From Gammaproteobacteria bacterium (GTDB lineage: Bacteria > Pseudomonadota > Gammaproteobacteria > GCA-001735895), in the NCBI GenBank assembly GCA_014382695.1, contig JACNJF010000088.1:14009-46471 (forward strand): DNA of 32,463 nt, given 5' to 3'. Of the stretch, positions 18,459 to 26,620 are shown one piece after another. Position 1 is the stretch's first letter, and each line of letters begins with the position of its first letter. The position numbers were made by a program, and so were the translations under genes. Below the pieces are notes generated by a model. It worked only from the letters and a program-made list of their open reading frames with translations. It did no database searches and was not told where the DNA came from.

Positions 18459-19289
18459 ATGAAAACCGGAAAGTTAATTTTCACCGCAAGCAAGCTTGCA
18501 TTAGCAGCCAGTCTGCTAATGACGGCAGGCAGCGCAATGGCAGCAGGTATTGCCGACACCAGACATAACTTAGGTTCTGGTGGCGGAGTTAATGCAGTGA
18601 ACTCATTTAGCGGCACCGCTGAGATTTGCGTATTCTGTCATACTCCTCATGGAGCAGATACTTCTGCGTCTGTTCCACTCTGGAACAAAACACTGGCAGC
18701 TCCAGCTTCCTATACAACCTACGATACATTAGGAACAAGCAGCCTTGACGGTGCAACCGCTCCTGTAGGTTCAGTGTCTTTAGCCTGTCTTTCCTGTCAC
18801 GATGGTAGCCAGGCAATGGATACCGTATTGAATGCTCCTGGCTCAGGTGCAACAGTCGCTAGTTATTCAGCGGGCACCTGGACAGGTCCTGCAGCAACTA
18901 CGACTCCTGTTGGCGCGATCACAAACAGTATCGTTAATCTGGGCAAAGATCTGTCCAATGATCACCCTGTTGGTATCCAATATGGTGGCGGTAACTTAAC
19001 AGCCGCAACACCTGCTGCTGCAACTCGTGACCCAGACTTCAAGACTGCATCAAACCAGATCATCAATGGCAACACTATTTGGTGGGTTGATACTGAAGCC
19101 ACTCCTAACGGAACACGTCAAAAAACGGATATGCAGCTGTACACTCGTACTGTAGCGGCTATCGATGGCGGTGCTTCTCAGCCTTTCGTTGAGTGCGCTA
19201 GTTGCCACGATCCACATACTACAAACTCTACCTTCCTGCGCGTTTCTAATGCCGGAAGTGCTGTGTGCCTGGCCTGTCACACCAAGTAA
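18459..19289 (+). CDS. OmcE-like tetraheme c-type cytochrome, candidate filament-forming (nanowire) subunit
   Basis: ATG 18459 (RBS-like agagg) gives MKTGKLIFTASKLALAASLLMTAGSAMAA^GIADTRHN. Four motifs CVFCH, CLSCH, CASCH, CLACH. The mature region has exactly four other His (TRHN, TPHG, NDHP, DPHT), as expected for four bis-His hemes. Family features 'CVFCHTPHGA..PLWNK', 'CLSCHDG', 'L.NDHP', 'CASCHDPH', C-terminal 'NAGSAVCLACHTK'. Confidence 0.82.
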   Translation: MKTGKLIFTASKLALAASLLMTAGSAMAAGIADTRHNLGSGGGVNAVNSFSGTAEICVFCHTPHGADTSASVPLWNKTLAAPASYTTYDTLGTSSLDGATAPVGSVSLACLSCHDGSQAMDTVLNAPGSGATVASYSAGTWTGPAATTTPVGAITNSIVNLGKDLSNDHPVGIQYGGGNLTAATPAAATRDPDFKTASNQIINGNTIWWVDTEATPNGTRQKTDMQLYTRTVAAIDGGASQPFVECASCHDPHTTNSTFLRVSNAGSAVCLACHTK

Positions 19290-19316
19290 ACTAATGTAAC
19301 ATAAGGCAGTTAAACC

Positions 19317-19353
19317 AGCCCTTCTCTGAGAAATCATTGAAGGGCTTTTTTTT
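19317..19353 (+). terminator. Rho-independent terminator after the tetraheme cytochrome gene
   Basis: AGCCCTTC - 14 nt loop - GAAGGGCT followed by a run of 8 T. Confidence 0.85.
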
Positions 19354-19678
19354 GGCCGCAATAAAGATTCCGGCTCAATTTTTTATATTTCCCAAACTGA
19401 ACTTTTAAATTTTGTCAAAATCTTAAAGCTATAAAATTCAACATATTTTATATTTTTAAGCAAAAAAATGAGTCAGGCTAATAAATTATCAATATATACC
19501 AATTAGAAACTCAAACCTTTGATTTTACTTATGAAATATTTTCAGTAATAACAATGGTAAGCTTACATTTTAGATACCACTGACAGACTAAATCGAATAA
19601 AATGAAAAATGTAAATTCTGATCTTCGAACGGTCGATGCGGACTCTCTCAGAACTGTAAAAACTAAAAAGGCTTTATT

Positions 19679-20674
19679 ATGCGGTTAAAATCTTTCTTCA
19701 AAATCATAACTCTTTATCTGCCATTTATACTTTTCGGTAGCTTCTCACTCCCAGTACTTGGTGCAGAGTCCCCCTCCAACGATCAGGTCTTCGCACGCAT
19801 CAACGATAGAACAATCCTGTACGGTGAGTTTATGGAAATTTTCCGTGGTGCGGTGCGCTATAAATATTACCATGGCGAAGTTCCCGCCAAAGAACTGGAA
19901 GAGTTTCAACTACAGGTTGGTAAAGACATCGTCGAGCAGGAACTGCTGCATCAGGACGCCATCAAACAGGGGCTCAAACCTAACAACAGTAAAATCCAGG
20001 CTGGGCTTGAAAAATTTGACGAAAAATACCGCAATGATCCGGAATGGAAAGTCCAGAAGGATAAAGTTCTGCCGAATATGATTAATAACTTAAATCGGCA
20101 AAATCTGATTGAACAAATGAAAATCAAGATTAAGTCGATCCAGGCACCTGACCAGAAAGACGTCCGCAACTACTACCTACAACATCCGGAAAAATTTACG
20201 GAGCCGAAACGGGTATGGGTATCGGTGTTACTACTATCTGTCCCGCCATCCTCTATGAGTCAAACCTGGATCGATGCTGAAAAAGCGGCCCAGCAGTTTA
20301 AGCAACGCATTGAAAACGGGGAAGCTTTCGCCGACATTGCAAAACAGTATTCAGGACACCCGAGCGCGGTTAATGGCGGAGATCTTGGCTATCTTCATCA
20401 GGGCATGCTGGAAGGTGACTCCAATATTGCAGTAAACAACCTTAAAGTAGACGAAATCAGCAACCCGGTGCGCGTACTCGAAGGCTATACCCTTTTTCGC
20501 CTGAATGGTGTTCATCCTGAAAAATTAAAACCTTTTGAAGAAGTTAGTCAGCGCGCTGAAGATCTTCTATACCGAGAGCTGCAGGATAAGAGCTGGGAGG
20601 ACTACGTAACAAACCTGAAAAAATCAGCCGATATATTTATTAATGTTGATTTATACGCCAAGTCCAATGATTAA
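19679..20674 (+). CDS. Periplasmic SurA/PpiC-type peptidyl-prolyl cis-trans isomerase
   Basis: 331 aa; signal peptide; SurA_N-like helical region; parvulin core 'AQQFKQRIENGEAFADIAKQYSGHPSAVNGGDLGYLHQGML...VDEISNPVRVLEGYTLFRLNG'. Confidence 0.9.
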   Translation: MRLKSFFKIITLYLPFILFGSFSLPVLGAESPSNDQVFARINDRTILYGEFMEIFRGAVRYKYYHGEVPAKELEEFQLQVGKDIVEQELLHQDAIKQGLKPNNSKIQAGLEKFDEKYRNDPEWKVQKDKVLPNMINNLNRQNLIEQMKIKIKSIQAPDQKDVRNYYLQHPEKFTEPKRVWVSVLLLSVPPSSMSQTWIDAEKAAQQFKQRIENGEAFADIAKQYSGHPSAVNGGDLGYLHQGMLEGDSNIAVNNLKVDEISNPVRVLEGYTLFRLNGVHPEKLKPFEEVSQRAEDLLYRELQDKSWEDYVTNLKKSADIFINVDLYAKSND

Positions 20675-20679
20675 CAGTC

Positions 20680-22449
20680 GTGCATGCGCATAATCGACTA
20701 CTCCCCTGTTTAATAAAAAGCATAATCCTGATCATGCTGCTAATACAGGCCAGCCAAGCGACTACCCAGGTCCCGGTACGAGTCTATGGTGACTTAACAT
20801 CAGTCTATAGCGAGCGTGAGTTTGGGGACGGCAATAGCAGCTCCAAAGGCTGGTTAAACATCGCCACGATCAATGCCAATAGTTATATTTGGCAACCCTG
20901 GTTTGCACTCATCAGCGGCGGGATTTCATTTGCCACGAATGAACAGCAGTTTAACGAAGAAGAGCCAACTCGAAGTGAGTTTATCAATGCTAAATTCCAG
21001 TTAAATCTATTCCCGAGTAGTCGCTTTCCTTTTACCCTTTACGCCAGTCAGAGTCAGAATGATTTAACCGACAAACTCATCAATCGCACCACCACCAGTA
21101 CCATCATCGGACTCCGCCAGCAATATGACAGCCTGGACGGTCGGGAATCCTATAACGCCAATATTGAACAGACCACGCGCGAGGATATCGCTCAGGAAAC
21201 CTTTTTGAGCGAGATCTTTAACTTCTCTGCAAGAAAAAGAATGGATGAAAACGATATTTCTGGCAGTGTTGATTACGCCACTACCGAGTCGCCAAAGAAT
21301 AACGACGCCACCAACTATTCGGTCACCGGTCGCCACTCGTACTCAGGCAACCGAAATTTAAGCTGGGAAAACCTGGCTTCAGCCACCCAGTCTCACAGTG
21401 ACTTCATTAATAATACGGTGGATACGGTTGAAAATCAGTTTTCCAGTTTTTTATCCTGGCGCCCGGAGGATAATAATAAACTCAACGTAACGGGAAACTT
21501 TCTAATCTCAGATTTCGAACAAACGACAGAACAGAAAGACCCTGCGTTACTGGATACCCAGGTTGCCAGAACCGATCGTCCATTCATAAACATTAATCAG
21601 GGATTGATTTATAACTATAGCCCACGAGTCACGCTAACTCAGTCAGCCAATGTGAGTCGTAGCCAGATTGGGGATGAAAGTCAGATAGCCGCCTCAGAAT
21701 CTGGCAGTGCAGGATACAATTCTGAATCGGTCAAAACGTCTCAGGGTCTGTATAACTGGAATAGTTCCGCCAGCGTCAATCATACGCATGGAGATAGCAT
21801 AGATTCTGCCACCAGTCTTTCTACTCAGCTGGGGCACTCGCTATCCAGGGACTATTTACTAACCCCGGAAAATAAGATTCAAACCAGTTTATCCCAGTCG
21901 ATCGGCTACAGCACAGGAACTTCGCGCAGAGACTCCACCAGCCTCAATCACTCTGCCACCATAAACTGGTCCGAATCGACCTTCCTGAATAAGACTTCGA
22001 TTCGCTTAACCGCATCAGACTCGCGTAGCAGCTCGTTGGATGAGTCGAAATTTCAATTATTGAACCTTCAGATTACCAATGACTATCGCTACGGCAGAAA
22101 TACCACCCTGCTGGCCAGCATGACCCTGCAGAAAAGCTGGATTGAAACCAGCGGGGATACCAGCACATCCCAGAATAGTAATGGCCAGCTGAATCTGATT
22201 AAAACCCGCGTCTTTAATACCCCAGAGTTGACCTACAAATCCAAATTAAAATTTAGTGCACAGAGCTCCACCAACAATAGGGACTCGGTTGCAGCCAGTG
22301 ATTCATCGAATGATAATTCATGGGAAAATGAACTGGTTTATCGAGTAGGACTTTTTGAGTCACGCTTTAAACTAGATTATGTTAAGAATGATGATCAATA
22401 TGACAGATTAATATTAATACAACTAACAAGAAACTTTGGCGATTTATAA
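20680..22449 (+). CDS. Putative outer-membrane beta-barrel protein (conduit/porin candidate)
   Basis: 589 aa from a GTG start, signal-like N-terminus. Long series of short amphipathic alternating strands rich in Ser/Thr/Asn and aromatic residues, e.g. 'VTLTQSANVSRSQIG', 'SWENLASATQSHSDF'; ends 'YDRLILIQLTRNFGDL'. Confidence 0.72.
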   Translation: MHAHNRLLPCLIKSIILIMLLIQASQATTQVPVRVYGDLTSVYSEREFGDGNSSSKGWLNIATINANSYIWQPWFALISGGISFATNEQQFNEEEPTRSEFINAKFQLNLFPSSRFPFTLYASQSQNDLTDKLINRTTTSTIIGLRQQYDSLDGRESYNANIEQTTREDIAQETFLSEIFNFSARKRMDENDISGSVDYATTESPKNNDATNYSVTGRHSYSGNRNLSWENLASATQSHSDFINNTVDTVENQFSSFLSWRPEDNNKLNVTGNFLISDFEQTTEQKDPALLDTQVARTDRPFININQGLIYNYSPRVTLTQSANVSRSQIGDESQIAASESGSAGYNSESVKTSQGLYNWNSSASVNHTHGDSIDSATSLSTQLGHSLSRDYLLTPENKIQTSLSQSIGYSTGTSRRDSTSLNHSATINWSESTFLNKTSIRLTASDSRSSSLDESKFQLLNLQITNDYRYGRNTTLLASMTLQKSWIETSGDTSTSQNSNGQLNLIKTRVFNTPELTYKSKLKFSAQSSTNNRDSVAASDSSNDNSWENELVYRVGLFESRFKLDYVKNDDQYDRLILIQLTRNFGDL

Positions 22450-22463
22450 CAGGAGCATAAACT

Positions 22464-22883
22464 ATGAGTATTAAAATATTGGCATTATCGGTTTTGTTAC
22501 CAATAATAATGTTTTTTTCCACACTTTCACAGGCCGAATACGGTGATGTAGTGATCAATAACTACTCTGAAGAAGCGGGTATGAGACCCGTCATTTTCCC
22601 TCACTGGTTCCATAGAATTCGTTTTCGTTGCAAGGTTTGTCACGCCGACCTTGGCTTCGAATTCAAGGCTGGTGGCAACGATATCAACATGCTCAAGATC
22701 ATCGATGGTGAGTACTGTGGTGCCTGTCATAACGGGGAAATCGCATGGTCTGTCGAGAGCTGTAATCTATGTCATTCGGCAAAACCCGGAACTGAGACAC
22801 AGGTGCATGAAAGCACCATATCAAAACTGTTAACCAACCAGAAACCCGCTGCAGCTAGCACCACAGGAGGCACAAAGAAATGA
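22464..22883 (+). CDS. c7-type triheme cytochrome (type 1)
   Basis: 139 aa; signal peptide; CKVCH, CGACH, CNLCH; 'GMRPVIFPHWFHRIRFRCKVCH'; resembles the c(7)-type/'nanowire triheme' domain. Confidence 0.85.
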   Translation: MSIKILALSVLLPIIMFFSTLSQAEYGDVVINNYSEEAGMRPVIFPHWFHRIRFRCKVCHADLGFEFKAGGNDINMLKIIDGEYCGACHNGEIAWSVESCNLCHSAKPGTETQVHESTISKLLTNQKPAAASTTGGTKK

Positions 22884-23845
22884 GTATTCAAAAACCAGGC
22901 TATAAGTCGCTTTATCTCTACCTGTCTCTGAGCATGGCACCTTTATTCTTGGCCTTTACCCCCCTGCAGCCAGCCTATGCTGAGGAAATTAAAAACGGAA
23001 AACAGGTATACGAAATCGGCTGTGCTGGATGTCACGCATCAGGCGTTCTTGACGCACCCAAGTTTGGCAATAACGCCGACTGGCTTAAACGTGAGCAACA
23101 GGGATTTGAAACGCTGGTCAAGCATGCCCTGAACGGTTTCAATAACATGCCCGCGAAAGGCGGTAACCCGGCCTATAAAAATGAAGAAATCATAGCGACC
23201 GTTGCCTATATGCTGTCCGAGGCCGGTTTCCCAAACTACGCTGATAGAACCGGGGTAAAAGCGGTTACCACAGCCTCCACTCCGAAACCGGCTGAAAAAC
23301 CGGCTACTGTGGCACCGAAAAGCAAACCAGCAACGGCCACCAAGTCCTATAAAAATACCAACCAGTTTAATCGCCTGATGGCACCCTCTTCCGAATGGAA
23401 CCCACCGCAGTCGAAAGATGGCATCCATGACCCGGAAAACGATGGTACAGAGATGTTACAGAAGCCAAGGGTCGCCTTTGAGCCTTTAGCCAATTCAACT
23501 TCAGGCAACCGGGTAGACTGGGTAAAAGCCTTGCATAATGGTGAAATAAACCCTCGCTACGATCGCGTTAATCCCGATGCAATGCCGGTAGTTATGGATC
23601 TAAATATTGTTCGTGAGGTCAAAGGATCAATGCCGAATGTTGTCTATCCGCATAAACAGCATACGGAATGGCTGGACTGTTCGAATTGTCATCCTGCTAT
23701 TTTTATTCCACAAAAAGGGGCTAATCAGATTAGTATGGCTTCGATACTACTCGGGCAGAAATGCGGGGTATGCCATGGTAAAGTAGCTTTCCCTGTGTCT
23801 GAATGTCGGAAATGTCACTCGCAGGCCAAGACAGCAAAAAAATAA
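22880..23845 (+). CDS. Fusion of monoheme cytochrome c (c5-like) and c7-type triheme domain (type 2)
   Basis: 321 aa; CAGCH in a class I domain ('NNMPAKGGNPAYKNEEIIATVAYML'), Lys/Pro/Ala-rich linker, then CSNCH, CGVCH, CRKCH. ATGA coupling to the previous gene. Confidence 0.85.
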   Translation: MSIQKPGYKSLYLYLSLSMAPLFLAFTPLQPAYAEEIKNGKQVYEIGCAGCHASGVLDAPKFGNNADWLKREQQGFETLVKHALNGFNNMPAKGGNPAYKNEEIIATVAYMLSEAGFPNYADRTGVKAVTTASTPKPAEKPATVAPKSKPATATKSYKNTNQFNRLMAPSSEWNPPQSKDGIHDPENDGTEMLQKPRVAFEPLANSTSGNRVDWVKALHNGEINPRYDRVNPDAMPVVMDLNIVREVKGSMPNVVYPHKQHTEWLDCSNCHPAIFIPQKGANQISMASILLGQKCGVCHGKVAFPVSECRKCHSQAKTAKK

Positions 23846-23875
23846 CGACTACATAAATTACAGGTACGGAACGTC

Positions 23876-24745
23876 ATGAGTCATTTAACATTTATACTAA
23901 CAGGCTGGCTTTTTATAAGCACAGCATTTGCACAGGGTCTGGACACAGTAAATATCAATTCAGTGGACTTTGGTGAAGGAAATAACCAGCTGTCCATGAA
24001 ATTTACGATGGCTCAGCAAATGTTAAAATCCAGCCTGTCTAAATATAATGAATCGGACAATAGCACGGATGCTAGCCATTTAATGGAAAAGGCACAGGCT
24101 AATTTTAGCCTTGCCATTAACCGCGCACATGAAAAAAACTGGCTGGAATGCAATGCCATTATCGACTCGGTAATCCGGGATCTCACAACGGCCTCTCAAA
24201 TATTAAGTAAGAAAGCCTTTAATCAGAATGTCTACCGGGAAAATCTTAAACGGGTCGAAGCGTTCATTTTGCCCGAATGGTCAGAGGATATTTCACAGCA
24301 GGACCGGGATAGCCTCGATAAAGAGTCAAAGGAAATTGATAAACTGATCGAACAGGCAAAATTGTTTGCATCCAATGAAGAGTTTGAGCAAGGAACTTCA
24401 GAACTGTATAAAGCCTACCGTCTTAAGTCCGCTCTGCTGCAGAAAAACAAACATAAAAGTACCATTATTTATGGCTATTTATTTGATACCCCGGAAGAGG
24501 AATACGAGTATATGCTTAGCCGTAACCAGCACTTTCAGGGGCTTGTTGAAAAAGTATTAAACGAAAAAGCCTTTGATGAACAAACCAGCAGTTTAATCAA
24601 TGTCTACCTGGATAAAAGTAAGTCAGGTACCTTTCAGGCTTATTCCTTTCAGTTGAATAACCAGCATAAGGAAGCCATTCAGGTGCTCGATCAATCGATA
24701 CAGGATCTGTCGAACGCACTCAAGGTAATGGGAATAAGAATTTAG
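23876..24745 (+). CDS. Secreted coiled-coil/helical protein of unknown function, copy A
   Basis: 289 aa; signal peptide; mostly helical; C-terminal region with 'PEEEYEYMLSRNQHFQGLVEKVL' is paralogous to the next ORF; no CXXCH. Confidence 0.7.
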   Translation: MSHLTFILTGWLFISTAFAQGLDTVNINSVDFGEGNNQLSMKFTMAQQMLKSSLSKYNESDNSTDASHLMEKAQANFSLAINRAHEKNWLECNAIIDSVIRDLTTASQILSKKAFNQNVYRENLKRVEAFILPEWSEDISQQDRDSLDKESKEIDKLIEQAKLFASNEEFEQGTSELYKAYRLKSALLQKNKHKSTIIYGYLFDTPEEEYEYMLSRNQHFQGLVEKVLNEKAFDEQTSSLINVYLDKSKSGTFQAYSFQLNNQHKEAIQVLDQSIQDLSNALKVMGIRI

Positions 24746-24763
24746 ATAATTGGGATAATCACA

Positions 24764-25615
24764 ATGTACACACTCCGTTATATTCTGTTGACTTCACTAT
24801 TGTTGATCAGCACTCAGGTTTTGTCCGATTCTTCCGAGCTCGACCCTCGACTGGGCTCGGTAGATAAATTAATTAACACCTCTTCAGGTGCACAACAGGT
24901 TCTGAAAAGTGCCGACAATGAAGTGAAGGCTTTGCACAAACTGGCAAAAGGTCTGTTTAACCAGGCCCGGAATGAATACAAGATTGGCAATGATGAGGAA
25001 GCCAAAGCGCTGATCAATCAGTCCACTAAAACCATGTTTAAGGCGATACGACTGGCGACTCCCAGCTCACTCAATAACGCAAAACTCAAGGCCGACTACG
25101 ACAAAAGAAAAGAGTCGATAAATACCCTGTCCAGCGCGTTTAATCGCATCGCAGATGAAAAGGAAAAATGCGATTGCAAGGATAAAACCAATGAGCAGAT
25201 TAATACTCTGGTGATCCAGGCAGATAAATTACTGAAGGACGGACAGCACGTAAACGCCAGGGTTGAACTTGATAAAGCCTATCAAATACTAAAGGTTTCG
25301 ATTGAATCCTTACGCGGTGGTCAGACTCTGGTCAGAAGTCTCAATTTCGCCAACCCGGAAGAAGAGTATCAATACGAACTGGATAGAAATCACACCCATA
25401 AAATGCTCATCAAGCTATTACTGGATGACCGGGCTAGCTCGGAATATACCCAGAAAAAAGTTGAAGAATTCACCAATAACGCCAATGCTTTCAGAGAAAA
25501 GGCAGAGATTTCGGCTCTGCAGAAGCGTTTTGAAGAAGCTATTCAGCAACTGGAAAGCTCCACCAAAGAACTGGTCAGAGCGATTCGCAGTGCTGGAATT
25601 TATATTCCCGGATAA
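24764..25615 (+). CDS. Secreted coiled-coil/helical protein of unknown function, copy B
   Basis: 283 aa; signal peptide; 'PEEEYQYELDRNHTHKMLIKLLL' paralogous to copy A; contains a 'KCDCKD' CXC motif absent from copy A. Confidence 0.7.
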   Translation: MYTLRYILLTSLLLISTQVLSDSSELDPRLGSVDKLINTSSGAQQVLKSADNEVKALHKLAKGLFNQARNEYKIGNDEEAKALINQSTKTMFKAIRLATPSSLNNAKLKADYDKRKESINTLSSAFNRIADEKEKCDCKDKTNEQINTLVIQADKLLKDGQHVNARVELDKAYQILKVSIESLRGGQTLVRSLNFANPEEEYQYELDRNHTHKMLIKLLLDDRASSEYTQKKVEEFTNNANAFREKAEISALQKRFEEAIQQLESSTKELVRAIRSAGIYIPG

Positions 25616-25627
25616 GCCGTATTTAGC

Positions 25628-26194
25628 ATGAACAAAAAGCTCATCCTAGGCATTTTACTGTTAACACTTTCAGCGGCCCTGTTTGCCCAGAAAGCAAAAT
25701 GGGTGGCACTAAAAAATGATCAATTGCATGATCCGCAGTCACCAGCCATCCATGTCTTACAGCAACCGGCAGAAGCCCTCAGTCTGCTGCCTCCAGACTA
25801 TACCGGTAATCTGGTTTCATGGGTTGATGCTTTACAGGAGCACTACATTGAGCCAAGATCAACTCTGTTTTCAGACACTCAGGTGAATACCCTGGAAATG
25901 GATATAGTGATGGGCAATACCGGCGAAATGCCGATGGTGATGTTTCCACATACCCCGCATACCGAATGGCTGGATTGCAAAAATTGCCACGACGTTATTT
26001 TCAAGGAAAAAGTAGGGGCAAACCCGATCAATATGTTTGCCATTTTAAATGGTGAATATTGTGGCCGTTGCCATGGTGCAGTCGCCTTTCCATTGACCGA
26101 ATGTAACCGCTGCCATAGCGTGGCCAGAAATGTCTTCACCGGAAAACCGGGGGTGCAGCCAAAAGGTTTCATCCAGAACAGAAAGCCCCGGTAA
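25628..26194 (+). CDS. c7-type triheme cytochrome (type 2, without the monoheme domain)
   Basis: 188 aa; signal peptide; CKNCH, CGRCH, CNRCH. 'FPHTPHTEWLDCKNCH...GANPINM..ILNGEYCGRCHGAVAFPLTECNRCHS' parallels the C-terminus of the 22880 ORF. Confidence 0.85.
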   Translation: MNKKLILGILLLTLSAALFAQKAKWVALKNDQLHDPQSPAIHVLQQPAEALSLLPPDYTGNLVSWVDALQEHYIEPRSTLFSDTQVNTLEMDIVMGNTGEMPMVMFPHTPHTEWLDCKNCHDVIFKEKVGANPINMFAILNGEYCGRCHGAVAFPLTECNRCHSVARNVFTGKPGVQPKGFIQNRKPR

Positions 26195-26209
26195 GCCATA
26201 CAGACCTGT

Positions 26210-26620
26210 ATGAAAAACAAAACCACACATTCACCAGAATCTTTAGTCAGACGAATCATACTAAGCCTGTCTCTGGTATTTTTTATCAGTTTCTCAGCCC
26301 CCGTAGTTGCCGAGTATGGTGACGTCGTGATCAACAAACGTGCAGAAAAAGAAGGCATGCGACCGGTTATATTCCCGCACTGGTTCCACCGCATTCGCTT
26401 TCGTTGCAAAGTCTGTCATAACGAACTGGGGTTCAAGATGCGCGCCGGAGGCAATGATATTACGATGGGCGAAATTACCGAGGGTAAATACTGCGGCATG
26501 TGCCACAATGGTGAAATATCCTGGACCATCGAAAACTGTGATCTATGCCATTCCGGCTTACCCGGCCTGAAAAGTGCCATTCATGGTAGTAACGAAACAT
26601 CAGGACCAGGAAGATGGTAA
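26210..26620 (+). CDS. c7-type triheme cytochrome (type 1), paralog of the 22464 ORF
   Basis: 136 aa; CKVCH, CGMCH, CDLCH; shares the exact 22-residue stretch GMRPVIFPHWFHRIRFRCKVCH with the 22464 ORF. Confidence 0.87.
   Translation: MKNKTTHSPESLVRRIILSLSLVFFISFSAPVVAEYGDVVINKRAEKEGMRPVIFPHWFHRIRFRCKVCHNELGFKMRAGGNDITMGEITEGKYCGMCHNGEISWTIENCDLCHSGLPGLKSAIHGSNETSGPGRW

Noticed and set aside
19557-19566. Palindrome GTAAGCTTAC upstream of the PPIase gene
   Set aside because: A 10-bp perfect palindrome in AT-rich DNA is not rare; no second copy noticed and no promoter element at suitable spacing.
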